Source: Ligustrum vulgare (lineage: Eukaryota; Streptophyta; Magnoliopsida; Lamiales; Oleaceae). From it: 64,000 nt of DNA. Made by a program: the position numbers and the translations under genes. The stretch lies in NCBI GenBank assembly GCA_963555705.1, contig OY743187.1:11422133-11486132 (forward strand), read 5' to 3'. Under the pieces are notes generated by a model, which had not been told where the DNA came from, did not search any database, and saw nothing but the letters and a program-made list of their open reading frames with translations. The number at the start of each line of letters is the position of its first letter. Positions within the stretch are counted from its first letter, which is position 1. Positions 35,501 to 46,078 of the stretch are shown one piece after another.

Positions 35501-36123
35501 GGTTTGGTGGAGATTAAATATAAGACTTTTAGTAGATTTTGATGAAAGTTGATGAGATGTTACAGGTCTCACGAAATCTATGATTTGGAATAATTGTTAA
35601 TTTTGACTTTGATTTTAAAAACTAATAACATTTGGCCCCAATAACTTTATTTGTGTTTCACAATACGTTTTTTTCAGCATTTCAGATAACTCGTATTTGT
35701 ATTCGTTTTGACAACCCGGGTTTGGGGGTATTTGTCCCAGCTATGTGGATTCAGAGGAGGAGGAAACTTTGCAGCAAAATCAATATTTTGGCAAGCTCGA
35801 AATGGACATTCCTTCGTTCTAGTTTTTGAATCCGAAATGGAAAGAAACGGAGCCCTCATTCTTACCAGGAAGCATGCACTCGACTGCAACGTAAGTTACT
35901 TTTGCTTTCTTTATCTTCAGCTACCGTAAAAACGGCTACTCCTACGCAGATTGGCTAAGCTTAAAAGTAACTTAAAACTTATTTTTAAGAAAATCCCTGT
36001 TTCTTAACCCGGTCTGCCCGGGTCACTTTTTTCTTACTAATGAAGAAATAACTTATTTTTACAGTGAAAGATTTATTTTGACAGGTCTTGCTTGCTGGTC
36101 CAGACGATAATGTCTTATTGTAA
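32511..36123 (+). CDS. SCAB1: SCAB1-like actin-binding protein (12 coding exons)
   Basis: Exons: 32511-32789, 32890-33018, 33470-33562, 33767-33910, 34034-34102, 34262-34345, 34421-34601, 34765-34881, 34980-35038, 35225-35359, 35741-35890, 36085-36123. All have GT-AG borders and the frame is open throughout, giving 492 residues (Arabidopsis SCAB1 is about the same length). Recognised from family blocks: 'QLKRLSVRDLVRKSDKNLA' (about 69-87), 'LKKLRDALE' and 'ASGKQQEME', a heptad-rich coiled coil (about 94-280), then the fused Ig-PH region (about 281-492; 'YAPEPIDVGRVL', 'LCGFRGGGNFAAKSIFWQAR', 'DCNVLLAGPDDN'). In Arabidopsis, SCAB1 binds and bundles F-actin and supports stomatal closure in drought; transfer to this gene is inference. 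Family membership is confident, the exon 9 start less so (tandem CAGCAG acceptor, 34977-34982). The gene appears intact. Confidence 0.93.
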
Positions 36124-36365
36124 AGACTGAAGTCAGTTAGTACAATTTTTTCAAGTGCGACTTCTCAAATAAGTTGCATCTGTTCTAGGCATGGTTTTTG
36201 TTACCATTTTTCATCCTAAAAGGTGTCCATTGGGTAATTCACTAGGAGTTGTAAATAATAGTATTGTGAAAAATAAACTTGTTCGGTCAAAATCGATCTT
36301 GTTATATGTAAGTTGAAAATAAATAAATAAATAAATAAAGTAAAAAAGATCAATAATTATGCATA
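36124..36365. other. 3' flank of the SCAB1-like gene
   Basis: The sequence probably holds the 3' UTR. I did not identify a poly(A) signal with confidence. Confidence 0.4.
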
Positions 36366-36527
36366 GACATTTTATTTTTTTTAAATTTTTTTGACATGAA
36401 AATGAAATATTGTTGATATGGCGTCTCTTGATTGAATGATGATGAGGTATACAATCCACTTCTTCATCACCTAATGTCGAGAAGCCACGTCGACATATCT
36501 CATTTTAATGTTCCAAAAAAAATGTCC
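36366..36527. mobile_element. MITE, mate of the one in the cyclin intron
   Basis: A 162-bp element with inverted ends GACATTTT...GACATGAAAAT and ATTTTAATGTTCC...AAATGTCC. The core contains 'gatgatgaggt..acaatccacttcttcatcacc'. An equally long relative lies at 38343-38504. No target duplication was seen. Confidence 0.65.
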
Positions 36528-36628
36528 ATTTAGAAGGATGGATAAAAAAAAATGCCAATAGTTCGAATCAAGAATGTGTCGATTTCTTTGTAAACCGCCC
36601 CCATTCATTTAAATAATATTTTAAATTT

Positions 36629-36791
36629 GAACTATGATACATGTACAACACATATGTACAACTTTACTTATAACTCATGATGTGACAGAATTATATTATG
36701 TTAATTCACACGTCAATTATTTTCAAAATCAATACACCACAATTTGACACATCATGAATTGTACATATGTGTTGTACATGTATCATAATTC
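36629..36791. mobile_element. Mutator-type MITE, TSD TTTAAATTT
   Basis: A 163-bp element. Its inverted ends start GAACTATGATACATGTAC and pair over about 33 bp with one mismatch. It is flanked by perfect 9-bp TTTAAATTT (36620-36628, 36792-36800), the target length typical of Mutator-like elements. It lies between the SCAB1-like and cyclin genes, about 130 bp upstream of the nearest cyclin AACGG element. Confidence 0.85.
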
Positions 36792-36917
36792 TTTAAATTT
36801 TTATTGATATTGTTTATGAAGATTCAACAAGGTTTGTTTCATCAATGTCGAGATTGTTTTTAAAACATTGATGATCAATAACTGACCCTTTGGCAATTAA
36901 AAAAAAAAAAGTGTTAC

Positions 36918-37044
36918 AACGGTAACATTTGAAGTTTGAAAGAACAGTAACGAAGCGCATTAACCATATAAGGGAACACAATCAAGGCCGTTGTTTACCC
37001 ACTAATCCTACGGCTGTAATTTCACAAAAAAAATGACCGTTGCA
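36918..37044 (+). promoter_or_regulatory. Three AACGG mitosis-specific (MSA-type) cores upstream of the cyclin
   Basis: AACGG occurs at 36918-36922 (plus) and as CCGTT at 36988-36992 and 37037-37041 (minus). The last reads TGCAACGGTCA on the minus strand, close to the MSA consensus YCYAACGGYYA. MSA elements are bound by three-repeat MYB factors and drive G2/M expression of plant B-type cyclins. A TATA-like 'catataagg' lies at 36965-36973. The motif match is seen; activity is inferred from the family. Confidence 0.75.
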
Positions 37045-37198
37045 TACTGAAGCGCCGTCATCTCCTGCTTCAAAAGGAAGGGAAGAATTTTTCAGTCTTC
37101 AGAACCCCAGTACCTTCACAGAGAGGAGAAGATACATTTATAGAGAGGAAGAAGAGGCGAAGAAGAAAGGATATAAGGAAGATTTTCAAGCTTTGATA

Positions 37199-39797
37199 AT
37201 GGCTTCAAGACTGATGAATCAACAGGAAAACAAAGGTATTTTTTAAACATAATCGTAAGGATACACAATAATTATCAAAAACCTATCGTCGCATGAACTT
37301 CTCTTGCCTAGACAATGATCCGAATTCTTATGTATCTGGGCTTCTGATATTTTGGGATCTTTGTTGTTTATCTTGATTTGTAATTTTCTCGATCTTTGTT
37401 TTTCTACGTTTATTTTGATCTATTTTCCTTTTCTGATTTGTCACTTCTCCATGTTTGAGAATTGAGATAATAGAAACGATCAATTACTGCAAGTATTTTT
37501 GAAGTTTTATTCTAAACTAAAATTTTGTATGGTTTTCATTGTCTGATCATTATTTTGGATTTGAACTTCTCACATTGGATTGAAATTCCAACTTTTCTTG
37601 GGATTCTTCTGGTTTTCATTCAAGTCTACATACCCTGGTTTTGTTTCTTTAGATTTTTCCTTCTTTAATCTGTATTTCTTGTGACGAATTTAATAGGTGA
37701 GGCAGTTATCGGGGGCATTAAGCAGAAGAACATGGCAGCAGAAAGAAAGAATCGTCCTGCACTTACCAACATTGGAAATCGGGTTACAATTCCTGGGGTC
37801 GAGGGAAAGCCAGCACCTAAGGTCTCCCGTCCCGTTACAAGGTTTCCCAATCACTCTCTTGCATTTTATGAAACAATTAATTTTATTTTATTAGTCTCTT
37901 ATATTGGTTAACACTATTTGATTTGATTTTATGTTTTGCAATTTCAGAAGCTTTCGCGCGCAATTGGTTCCTAATGCCCAGGCTGCAGCAGCTGAAAACA
38001 AGAAGGAAGCTATGGCAAATGGAGGCCTTCCTAATCAGAAAGCTGTGGGAAGGAAGGATGCTCAGAAGAAAGCCACTGTCAAACCGAAAAAGCCCGAGGA
38101 GATTATCACAATTAGTCCAGATACTGAAGAAATTGTTGAGAAAGCCACTGTCAAAACGAAAAGGCATGAGCCCGAGGAGATTATCGACATTAGTCCTGAT
38201 ACTGAAGAAGTAGCCAAGAAAAATGAACCAATGAAACAGGAAAATGCTGGACAAGGGTCATTGAAGAAAAAAGCTCCAACTCTGACTTCGACTCTCACTG
38301 CACGGAGCAAGGTTGCTTTTAGTTAACCGTTCTTCTAAATAAGCATTTTTTTGGGACATGAAAATGGAATATGCTGAGGTGGCGCCTCAGCATTTGGTGA
38401 TGAAGAGGTGGGTCATGTGCTTCGTCACATGAGTACATCTTCATCATCTAAATCCAATCAAGGTGACGCTCGGCAATTCCCATTTTCATGTCCTAAGAAA
38501 ATGCCTATATAGATTTATTGTTTAGTTAATATATTGCAACTGCTTTGTCAATCATTTCTTCCTCCTGATTTATGATTGTGTTCCAATGTGCAGGCTGCTT
38601 GTGGCCTGAATAAGAAACCAAAGGAACAAATAGTGGATATTGATGCTGCAGATGTGAATAATGATTTGGCAGCTGTCGAATATGTCGAAGAAATATACAA
38701 GTTTTATAAGTCTATTGAGGTATGTATACATACATTCTTTTATTATATATTTCCTCCATAATAATTTTATACAAGTCCTCTCTCTGATGGAAAGAATCAA
38801 TGATACAGAATGAGAGCCGGGCTAACGATTACATCGATTCACAACCTGAGATAAATGAAAGAATGAGAGCAATTTTAATTGATTGGTTGATCCAAGTACA
38901 CAACAAATTCGAGCTCTCACCGGAGACTCTTTACCTGACAATCAACATTGTTGATCGGTATCTTGCAACGAAGACTACATTAAGGAGGGAACTGCAATTA
39001 GTGGGCATCAGTGCTATGCTTATAGCTTCTAAATATGAAGAAATCTGGGCTCCTGAGGTAGATAAAAACTGGCAGCAATATGTGATTCAAGTGTGTCTTA
39101 TCGAGTTTGAATACGATCCTTTCTTTGCAGGTTGATGATTTAGTGTGCATCTCAGACAGAGCATATTCTAACCAGCAGGTCTTGGGTATGGAAAAACGAA
39201 TTCTTGGTGAATTGGAATGGAACTTGACGGTTCCCACATTATATGTTTTCCTCGCGCGCTTCATCAAGGCTTCTTTGACTGATTCTGATGTAAGAATTTT
39301 TCGACTTGAGTGGTTACTAAAATTGTGTTGTTTCTAAATTGACTTGTAATAATTCCGTTACAGAACTGAACAGAGGCTAACTCTAACCGGATGATCTTGT
39401 GATACAGGTGGAGAACACTGTCTATTTCTTGGCCGAGCTGGGAATGATGAATTACGCGACTCTTGTATACTGTCCTTCAATGATTGCTGCCTCAGCAGTT
39501 TACGCTGCGCGTTGCACCCTAAACAAAGCGCCCTTCTGGAACACGACTCTTAAACTGCACACGGGTTTCTCTGAGTTGCAACTTATGTAAGTAAAGTGTG
39601 TACAATATACGATTGATTACGATTATATAAGCGCCCACAGGTCGTCTCATGTTTGTTTACGATGGATCAGGGATTGTGCTAAGCTGCTGGTTAGCTTCCA
39701 TTCGATGGCTGCAGATCACAACCTTAAGATGATCTATAGAAAATACTCGAGCGAGGAGCTTGGAGCAGTTGCACTCCTACCACCGGCGGTTTTATAG
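37199..39797 (+). CDS. CYCB1: B1-type mitotic cyclin
   Basis: Exons: 37199-37235, 37697-37841, 37948-38311, 38594-38719, 38809-39057, 39131-39289, 39408-39586, 39671-39797. All borders are GT-AG and 461 residues are encoded. Residues 32-40 (RPALTNIGN) form the destruction box recognised by the anaphase-promoting complex. A Lys/Glu-rich linker holds two imperfect repeats ('EEII.ISPDTEE', about 108-150). The cyclin N box starts near 243 ([16 protein letters not shown]) and the C box follows ('[15 protein letters not shown]', '[14 protein letters not shown]'). B1 cyclins activate CDKs for entry into mitosis. The destruction-box form and overall order place it in B1 rather than B2. The upstream MSA cores fit G2/M control. 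The gene appears intact, and a MITE lies in intron 3. Confidence 0.95.
38343..38504. mobile_element. MITE in cyclin intron 3
   Basis: A 162-bp element with inverted ends GCATTTTTTTGGGACATGAA and its imperfect complement (…TTCATGTCCTAAGAAAATGC). The core includes 'ggtgatgaagaggtggg'. It is a relative of 36366-36527. It lies 31 bp after the donor and does not touch splice sites. Confidence 0.7.
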
Positions 39798-41570
39798 TGA
39801 AAAAAATAGCTCGATTTTTTTAGGATCATAGGATCATCCCTTTTTTACTATTGGGATATGTGTGGAAAAGAAGTCATCAACAATTTAGCATATTTCAGTT
39901 ATAATATTGTTTACAAGCTTCAAGAATAGATGCACCTGATCATTTTGTTTGTTGGTATAAATAACATTGGCAAATTCTTAACCACGTTTTAATGTGAAAA
40001 TATCAAAAATACATCTATGACTCAAATAAAGCATTTTGGAATGTTTCATGTCCAGATAAGGATGTTGTCACTTGGTGAAAAAGCACTTTGTGGTGTAATT
40101 GGAGCCTTTCATCATGTGGTTCAAACTGAAGACATCTTTTCTTTGGTTGAATCTTATCTCTTTAATTGAGCTTGTAATTGGAGCTTTTCATCATGTGGTG
40201 TATATTGTTTATGTAGGGAAGAGGATTTTGACAAAGTTGATGAAATATGTCGTTAAAAAGTTGTGGATCTAATAAAATATGTGATTGTAATTGATTGTTG
40301 AATTTTTTTACTTAGATTAAAATCGGATTTTAAGATGAACCCCAAACATTAGCCTTGTTTCTTTGATTAGTTATTTTTATTATAAGAAGCATCTATTAGA
40401 AAAGAGATGCTTGTTTGTGAGTTCATGTAAAGAAATTGAGCAAATTTGGTAAAATGCCTCTTTTTGACATATCATACAGACCTAACATTTAACGTTGTTC
40501 TCAACGTTTAATTAACGAAATGTTAGGATCTACATTTCAATATCATTATCGACATTTTCGATATGTCCAGAACGATGTGTTGGATTACAACCATATGCAT
40601 TTTTAATTTTCTTCAATCACCAATTCCACCTCACTTATAACATATGATTCTCGACATTCATTCATTAAATATCGAGAATGGTATGTCGGATTACACCACA
40701 TGAATTTATCATCTATTTCAACTTCAACCACTAAATCCAACATTAATGGCCTTCTATACACAACTACCTTGAAATCCATATATATCAAATTTATTTAAAA
40801 ATGACGTGACATAATGTTGAAGGAACATACATAAATGAACAAGAATTTTATTGTAAATACTTCAATAATCTAACAATAAATAGGCAAGTAATTCTCTACA
40901 TAATCAAATTTATTGTAATCAAACATATAACAATAACTATTGAAGAAAATTTATCAACATGAACAATATTTAAAAACCAATTACCTTCTACCAAAATTTG
41001 TGAGCCAAAGAATCTACAAAATGAGTTTTATGATATTGATCTTTTGGAGAATATGTATACTTAAGCCCCTGTTTGAAATCCGTTATTCCAAATAATGTAG
41101 TTTGTAACATTAAGTTTTAGGAGAAAGAATTGTTAAAAAGTAGGATTTTTTTTTTTTACTTTATATGTAGATTATTTTATTAATAGAATATCCATTGAAA
41201 ATGTGGTTCTGAATATAGGGTAACTAATAAGAGCCATTCCCCCCCCCCCCAAGTGATCACAATTATAATAGTTAGAAACTTGAATGATTAAAAAAAAAAA
41301 TCTTCAATGACTATTTATATAACTCATTTGCTAAATCTTCAATTTTAATGATTATTGACGTAATTAATCTTTTCAAGATATAATTTCTAGATGATCACAA
41401 ATTAATTTATCACTGCCCCAATAGTACTATTAGAATTGTTACTAACTATCTTAATACAATATTTGATATTTAAAAATATTAACCAAATATTTCATTTCAT
41501 ATTTACTTTAACATTACAAATTAAATATTCGTGGTCATATACTTAAATAAATTTAACAAAGAGGAAATTA
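39798..41570. other. Downstream spacer of the cyclin
   Basis: AT-rich sequence with no gene recognised. It holds the cyclin 3' UTR, a C12 run at 41239-41250 and scattered MITE-like pieces ('cccctgtttgaaat' at about 41067). Confidence 0.4.
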
Positions 41571-42497
41571 CTCCCCACCCTATATTTTAACTACGAAATT
41601 CAAAAATCAGATTTTTAAGATATTGGTTCAAAATAAGATTATTAGATTTTTAAAATAAATAATATTATTAAAAACCCTAACCCCCAATCTACCCTATCTC
41701 TCCCACCCAATCAGTTAGGAGTTTTGCAGCAGTCGTTCTCTCTCCCTTCACCTTTGTCTTCGCCATCGCCATCGCCATCGTTGCTGCCGCTAAGGACACT
41801 ATCTCTTTCCAGTGAAGGCAACACCGAGAGGAGAAGCAAGTGACTATGAAATACAGTGATGCATCTACCTACGTTAGAGGTGCTCCCTTCACAGATCTGT
41901 TTTGGGAGTGGTTTTGGGGCCGATCTGTGTTGTGTGTGTAGTGATGTTGCCGAAGATGATGGTGGTTGTGGATTGAGGCTTAGGCGGCGGCGATGACGGT
42001 AGTGGTTGGGGTTTGGAATAGAGACTTATTGGGTGATGTCAGGGTCGACGACTATGGTGGCGACGACACTGATTTCAACCTCGAAGGAGAAGATCAAAGT
42101 TATGGATGAAGAGAAGAAATCGGTGTTTGAGTTACAGTGATCAATGAGGATTTGCTGAAAGACAGTGGTCATAGTATAGGCAATGGTAGTGGTGGTTATG
42201 GTAGAGGCGATGGTGATGCGTCGGAAAGTAGTGTCGGCGCCGGCGCCACCACCAACGCTGTGGTTGTGGGGTTGGGGGAGGGTGGATAATTTTGTGATCT
42301 TTAATTGAATTATTGTGACCTAATTATTTGATAATTGTGACCCAAAAATAAGTTGTGACTAATTAATTGTTGTAACCTTAATTTGTGACATATAAAATTT
42401 GTGGTTTGTAATCGAGAAATAGATTGTGACCAATGAAATTTGTGATTTGTGACCAATAAAGAAATGTGACTCATAATTTATTAAGTTGTGACCAATT

Positions 42498-44003
42498 TGT
42501 TGACTTATGACTATTCACTTATATATTGTTTTGATTATAACAAAAAAGATCTCATGTATTACTAATGGTTTCAATTCTTGAGTTTATCATATATGTGTCA
42601 TTTGGATACTCCGAGATCAAAATCGTCATCCATTGAAGTACAAAGCAATCATTAAAGAGATTTGAAGTGAACAAGATCGTCGAAGACCGAAGATTAAAGC
42701 TTTAGAAGATTTATATTGAAAATTTTCAACTCATTTGTAAAGGTATCGACTCATCAATTTTTAGCAAGTTTATAAAGCTCAAAAATATTTCTAAAAATCA
42801 TTAATTGCATAAAAATGATTTTTCAAAACATAACATGAAATAGTTTTTGGAAAAATAAACTTTTTGATATAAAAATAAAAAAAAAATTCAAATTTTTCCT
42901 TTTTCGGTCGACCGAAATGCTCATGATCGACCGAAACTTTGATCAACCGAAATATCTGGTCAACCGAAAGTATAACGGCTCAAATGTATAACGGCTAGTT
43001 TTTGAGCTTTCGGTCAACCGGAAGTATAGAATCGGTCGACCGAAACTTCCTGCAGCTCAATTTCTTGATCTATAAATAGCCACTTCTCTTACATTCATTT
43101 CACCAACTTACAAGAGCATTTAAGAGAGAAATTTATTGAGAAAATCATTGAGCTTACTTTATTTTACATTCTATTTCATTTATTGTAAGGAATCTCTTGA
43201 TTGTTCAAAATTATTTCATATTTTTATCAAGAATTCCATTTTGCAAGAAAACTCAATACTCTTACTTCATTATTGATCATTGATTGAGTTCATATCACCA
43301 AACAATTATTGAAGTGTATATCTCTCTTCATACTTAACTAAGTATTATTTGAAAAGAGAGATAATTGGTGGAAAAACTTTGATTCAAGAAAAACTATCTC
43401 ATATCCTTCTTCAAAGTTTTCATAAACACTTGAGCTTTAAATATTTGCTATCTATTGAAGTGTTATCCTAAAACTCTCAAGATACTTGTATTGATCATAT
43501 CATTTGTTAAGAGAGTTGGTTCGATTGTAAAAATTCTCATTTGTACTTTGTTTATGGTTTCGAGATCCTTGTGAAAACTCGATTGTAAAGGATAGGTGCT
43601 CCTTGTTGTAAAGTCACCTAAGGATTTGATACTCCTTGTTGTAAGTTATCAATATAGTGGATTTGGCATTGCTCGTGACGGAGAGCTCGGTAACGGAGGA
43701 CGTAGATCACGTTGGTTGATTGAACCTCCTTAAATCGCGTTTGCAATCTCTTATCCCTTTTACTTACTTGCATCGCACTTACTCTTTTCTATCAATTTAT
43801 ATTGTGCAACACTATATCTAAGTGCTATACTTGCTTTATCAATTAAGTTCATACATTTATAGCACACTACATTGATAGTTTTGCTACTTGTAATACTAAG
43901 TGCTCATACTTATACTCATTGATTTTTAAGTTTAAGATTATTTATCAAAAAAGTTTTATAAACCAATTCACCCCCCTCTTGGTTAGGTTATCTTGGGTTA
44001 ACA
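42498..44003 (+). repeat. Solo LTR (1506 bp), TSD CAATT
   Basis: It begins TGTTGACTTATG and ends CTTGGGTTAACA, with a perfect CAATT on both sides (42493-42497, 44004-44008). A TATA box TATAAATA lies at 43071-43078. The end 'caattcacccccctcttgg' resembles LTR ends of plant Ty1/copia elements (family-level memory). No internal region or second LTR is present, so it is a recombination product. Confidence 0.92.
42904..43044. promoter_or_regulatory. GGTCGACC / GGTCAACC array upstream of an LTR TATA box
   Basis: TTTCGGTCGACCGAAA-type palindromes and half-variants sit at 42906, 42925, 42941, 42958, 43012 and 43034. A TATA box follows 30 bp after the last. Three contain TTGACC on the reverse strand, which matches the W-box core (TTGACY) read by WRKY factors. 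A pair of 'tataacggct' repeats lies within the array. Stress-responsive enhancer function is inference. Confidence 0.65.
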
Positions 44004-44215
44004 CAATTGACTCGAGATTTGTGATCGAGAAAAAAATTGTGATTATGACCATAAACTTATGACATGATTTGTGACTTGTGACCTAAAAATTTGTGACTTG
44101 TGATTATAATAAGCCGTGACCTAAAAAATCGTGACTTGTGACCATAAATAATAAAGTATATAATTAATAATGACCTGATTTTTGAAATAAAACCTTAAAT
44201 TTCTTAATTTTGAAA

Positions 44216-45287
44216 ATGTATACTTTAAAAATCTTAGTTATGTATTCTTCCCTTAAACAAATTAAACAACATGAAATGTTAGTTTTAATTAAATTTTATC
44301 AAACGTATATTGGAAATACATTTAACTCTATATACCAAGAAATCATCCATGCATCTCAATTTATAAAAGTGGTGCAGTTTTGTAACCCACATGATAAAAT
44401 ATTTTATCACTTACCCTATGGAATTTATTTTTCAAGAATCAATTTTTATGAACGTTCATTCTCAATCATATATTCTTTAAAAAATCATTTTTACAAATTT
44501 TCATACAACTTTTTAACTTCACATTTAAAAAAGAAAAATCACTTTTCACAAAATCAATTCTAAAAAAATGAAAATCAAACAGTTAAATACGTTATAAACG
44601 GATCTACAATGTAAAACGACAATTAATGTTAGAAAATTAAAAATTAAATTGTTACAAACTATAAAAATATTCAAAACTTTTTCAATAATTTTCAATACAA
44701 CGTGACTTTTTCATTTTTCACTCATTAGTCAAGTGGTCATTTTACCAGGGGAAAAAACCTATTTTTATATGTTTTAAATAAAAAAGGTTGACCACGTCCT
44801 ATTTTGAAATAGAATGAGTTTGCTAATATGCATTTATTTTTATTTTGATAAAAATTAGTTAAATTAATTATTAAAGTCCGCAATATATATTTTGCATATT
44901 TTGATTATTTAAATCTATAGTATTAAACATAAATAAATGAAAAATTGGTAAATAAATAAATAAAATTAATTTTAAAATAACAAATGAATTGATCGAAATA
45001 TGAAGTTACAAAAGTTATTCGGACTTAATTGAATTTACTTAAAAAATTCGGATTATTATTATTTTTTTAAAATTTGATAAGAAAAACTACTCAAATTGAA
45101 ATTAATTATATATGATCAAATTATATTTAGTTAAAAATATATGATCAAACTATATTTAGTTAAAAAAATTATAAATATAATTGTAGGACTTAAATAAAAT
45201 AAAAAAATTGAAATAGTGGGACATTGGGAAAAAGTAAAAAATAAAACTTTTACCTTTAATATTTGATGTGATTTTAGGGACGACATG
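44216..45287. other. AT-rich spacer, no gene
   Basis: Very AT-rich sequence with short open frames of low complexity only. No protein family or structured repeat was recognised. Confidence 0.4.
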
Positions 45288-46038
45288 TGATGTGAACCCC
45301 CTTGGTGATTAAACCAAAAATTTCCACAATAATTTGTGTATCAACCCAAGAAAGCTAAAAATGGAGAATATTAACCCAAGTTTAACCCAACCAAAATTCT
45401 AAGGAAAGTGAACCCTAACCCAATGGAAAGATTAAGATAAATACCAAGATTTTGTGAAATAAACAACAACAAATATACAAGATAAATTCTCAATATATAA
45501 GTTGAGAAGTATTTAAGAATAGTTACAAGTGAAAAAAGGACTTTACCTCTCTAAAGTTCTCCAAGGAGTGTTCTTCATATGCCAAAACTAAACTAGTGTT
45601 TGAGCCATTTACAACATGTATATAAAAAAGTGAAAGCAAAAAGTTTGAAAAATTGTAAAAAAAAAAAAATCCCACTTTTGAATTCTGGAACTTTCGGTCG
45701 ATCGAAACTATTTCGATCGACCACCTGGTCGACCGAAATGGAACTTTCGGTCATACATCTCTCGGCCGAGTCCGACTGAGGCTACCTCTAAAATCTCTGC
45801 AAAGTTTCAGTCGACCAAAGGGACTTTCGATCGATCGAAATTTCCTGAGCTTCCAAAATTGCAATTGACCTCCATCTTGCTCTCTTCCACGTGGACGTGA
45901 TTTCGAAGCTTGAAAATGAATCCCTCCATCAACTCTTGGACCTTTTTGGTCTTGGATCTTGTCATAGGCTCCACGGGTATTCTTATCGATGGTTGACTTG
46001 TTTGAATTTGACTTGGTTGACTCTCTTGATTCTCATCA
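45288..46038 (-). repeat. 3' LTR of a 5'-truncated Ty3/gypsy element
   Basis: It is bounded by TGATGTGAACCCCC and GATTCTCATCA. It is homologous to the LTR at 16117-16828. It contains several TTTCGGTCGATCGAAA-type palindromes at 45690-45840. On the minus strand a purine tract (AAAAGGGAGGGGA) and pol precede it. No second LTR is present. Confidence 0.8.
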
Positions 46039-46078
46039 TCCCCTCCCTTTTGAAAATGATTTGATCACGAATCTTCAC

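Larger units (their letters stand above)
41575..44215. repeat. Unclassified GC-headed 'gtgacc' repeat, copy 2
   Basis: Same organisation as 27290-29350: a C-rich start (41690-41710), a GC-rich 'ggtggt' block (41750-42290), then 'ttgtgacc' degenerate units (42290-42497 and 44009-44150), ending in 'cctgatttttgaaataaaacc'. It is split by the solo LTR at 42498-44003. With that removed, the two halves join exactly where copy 1 is continuous. Confidence 0.6.

Noticed and set aside
44210..44563. 117-codon plus-strand frame
   Set aside because: AT-rich low-complexity sequence, rich in Lys, Phe and Ile, with no domain. Expected by chance in such DNA.
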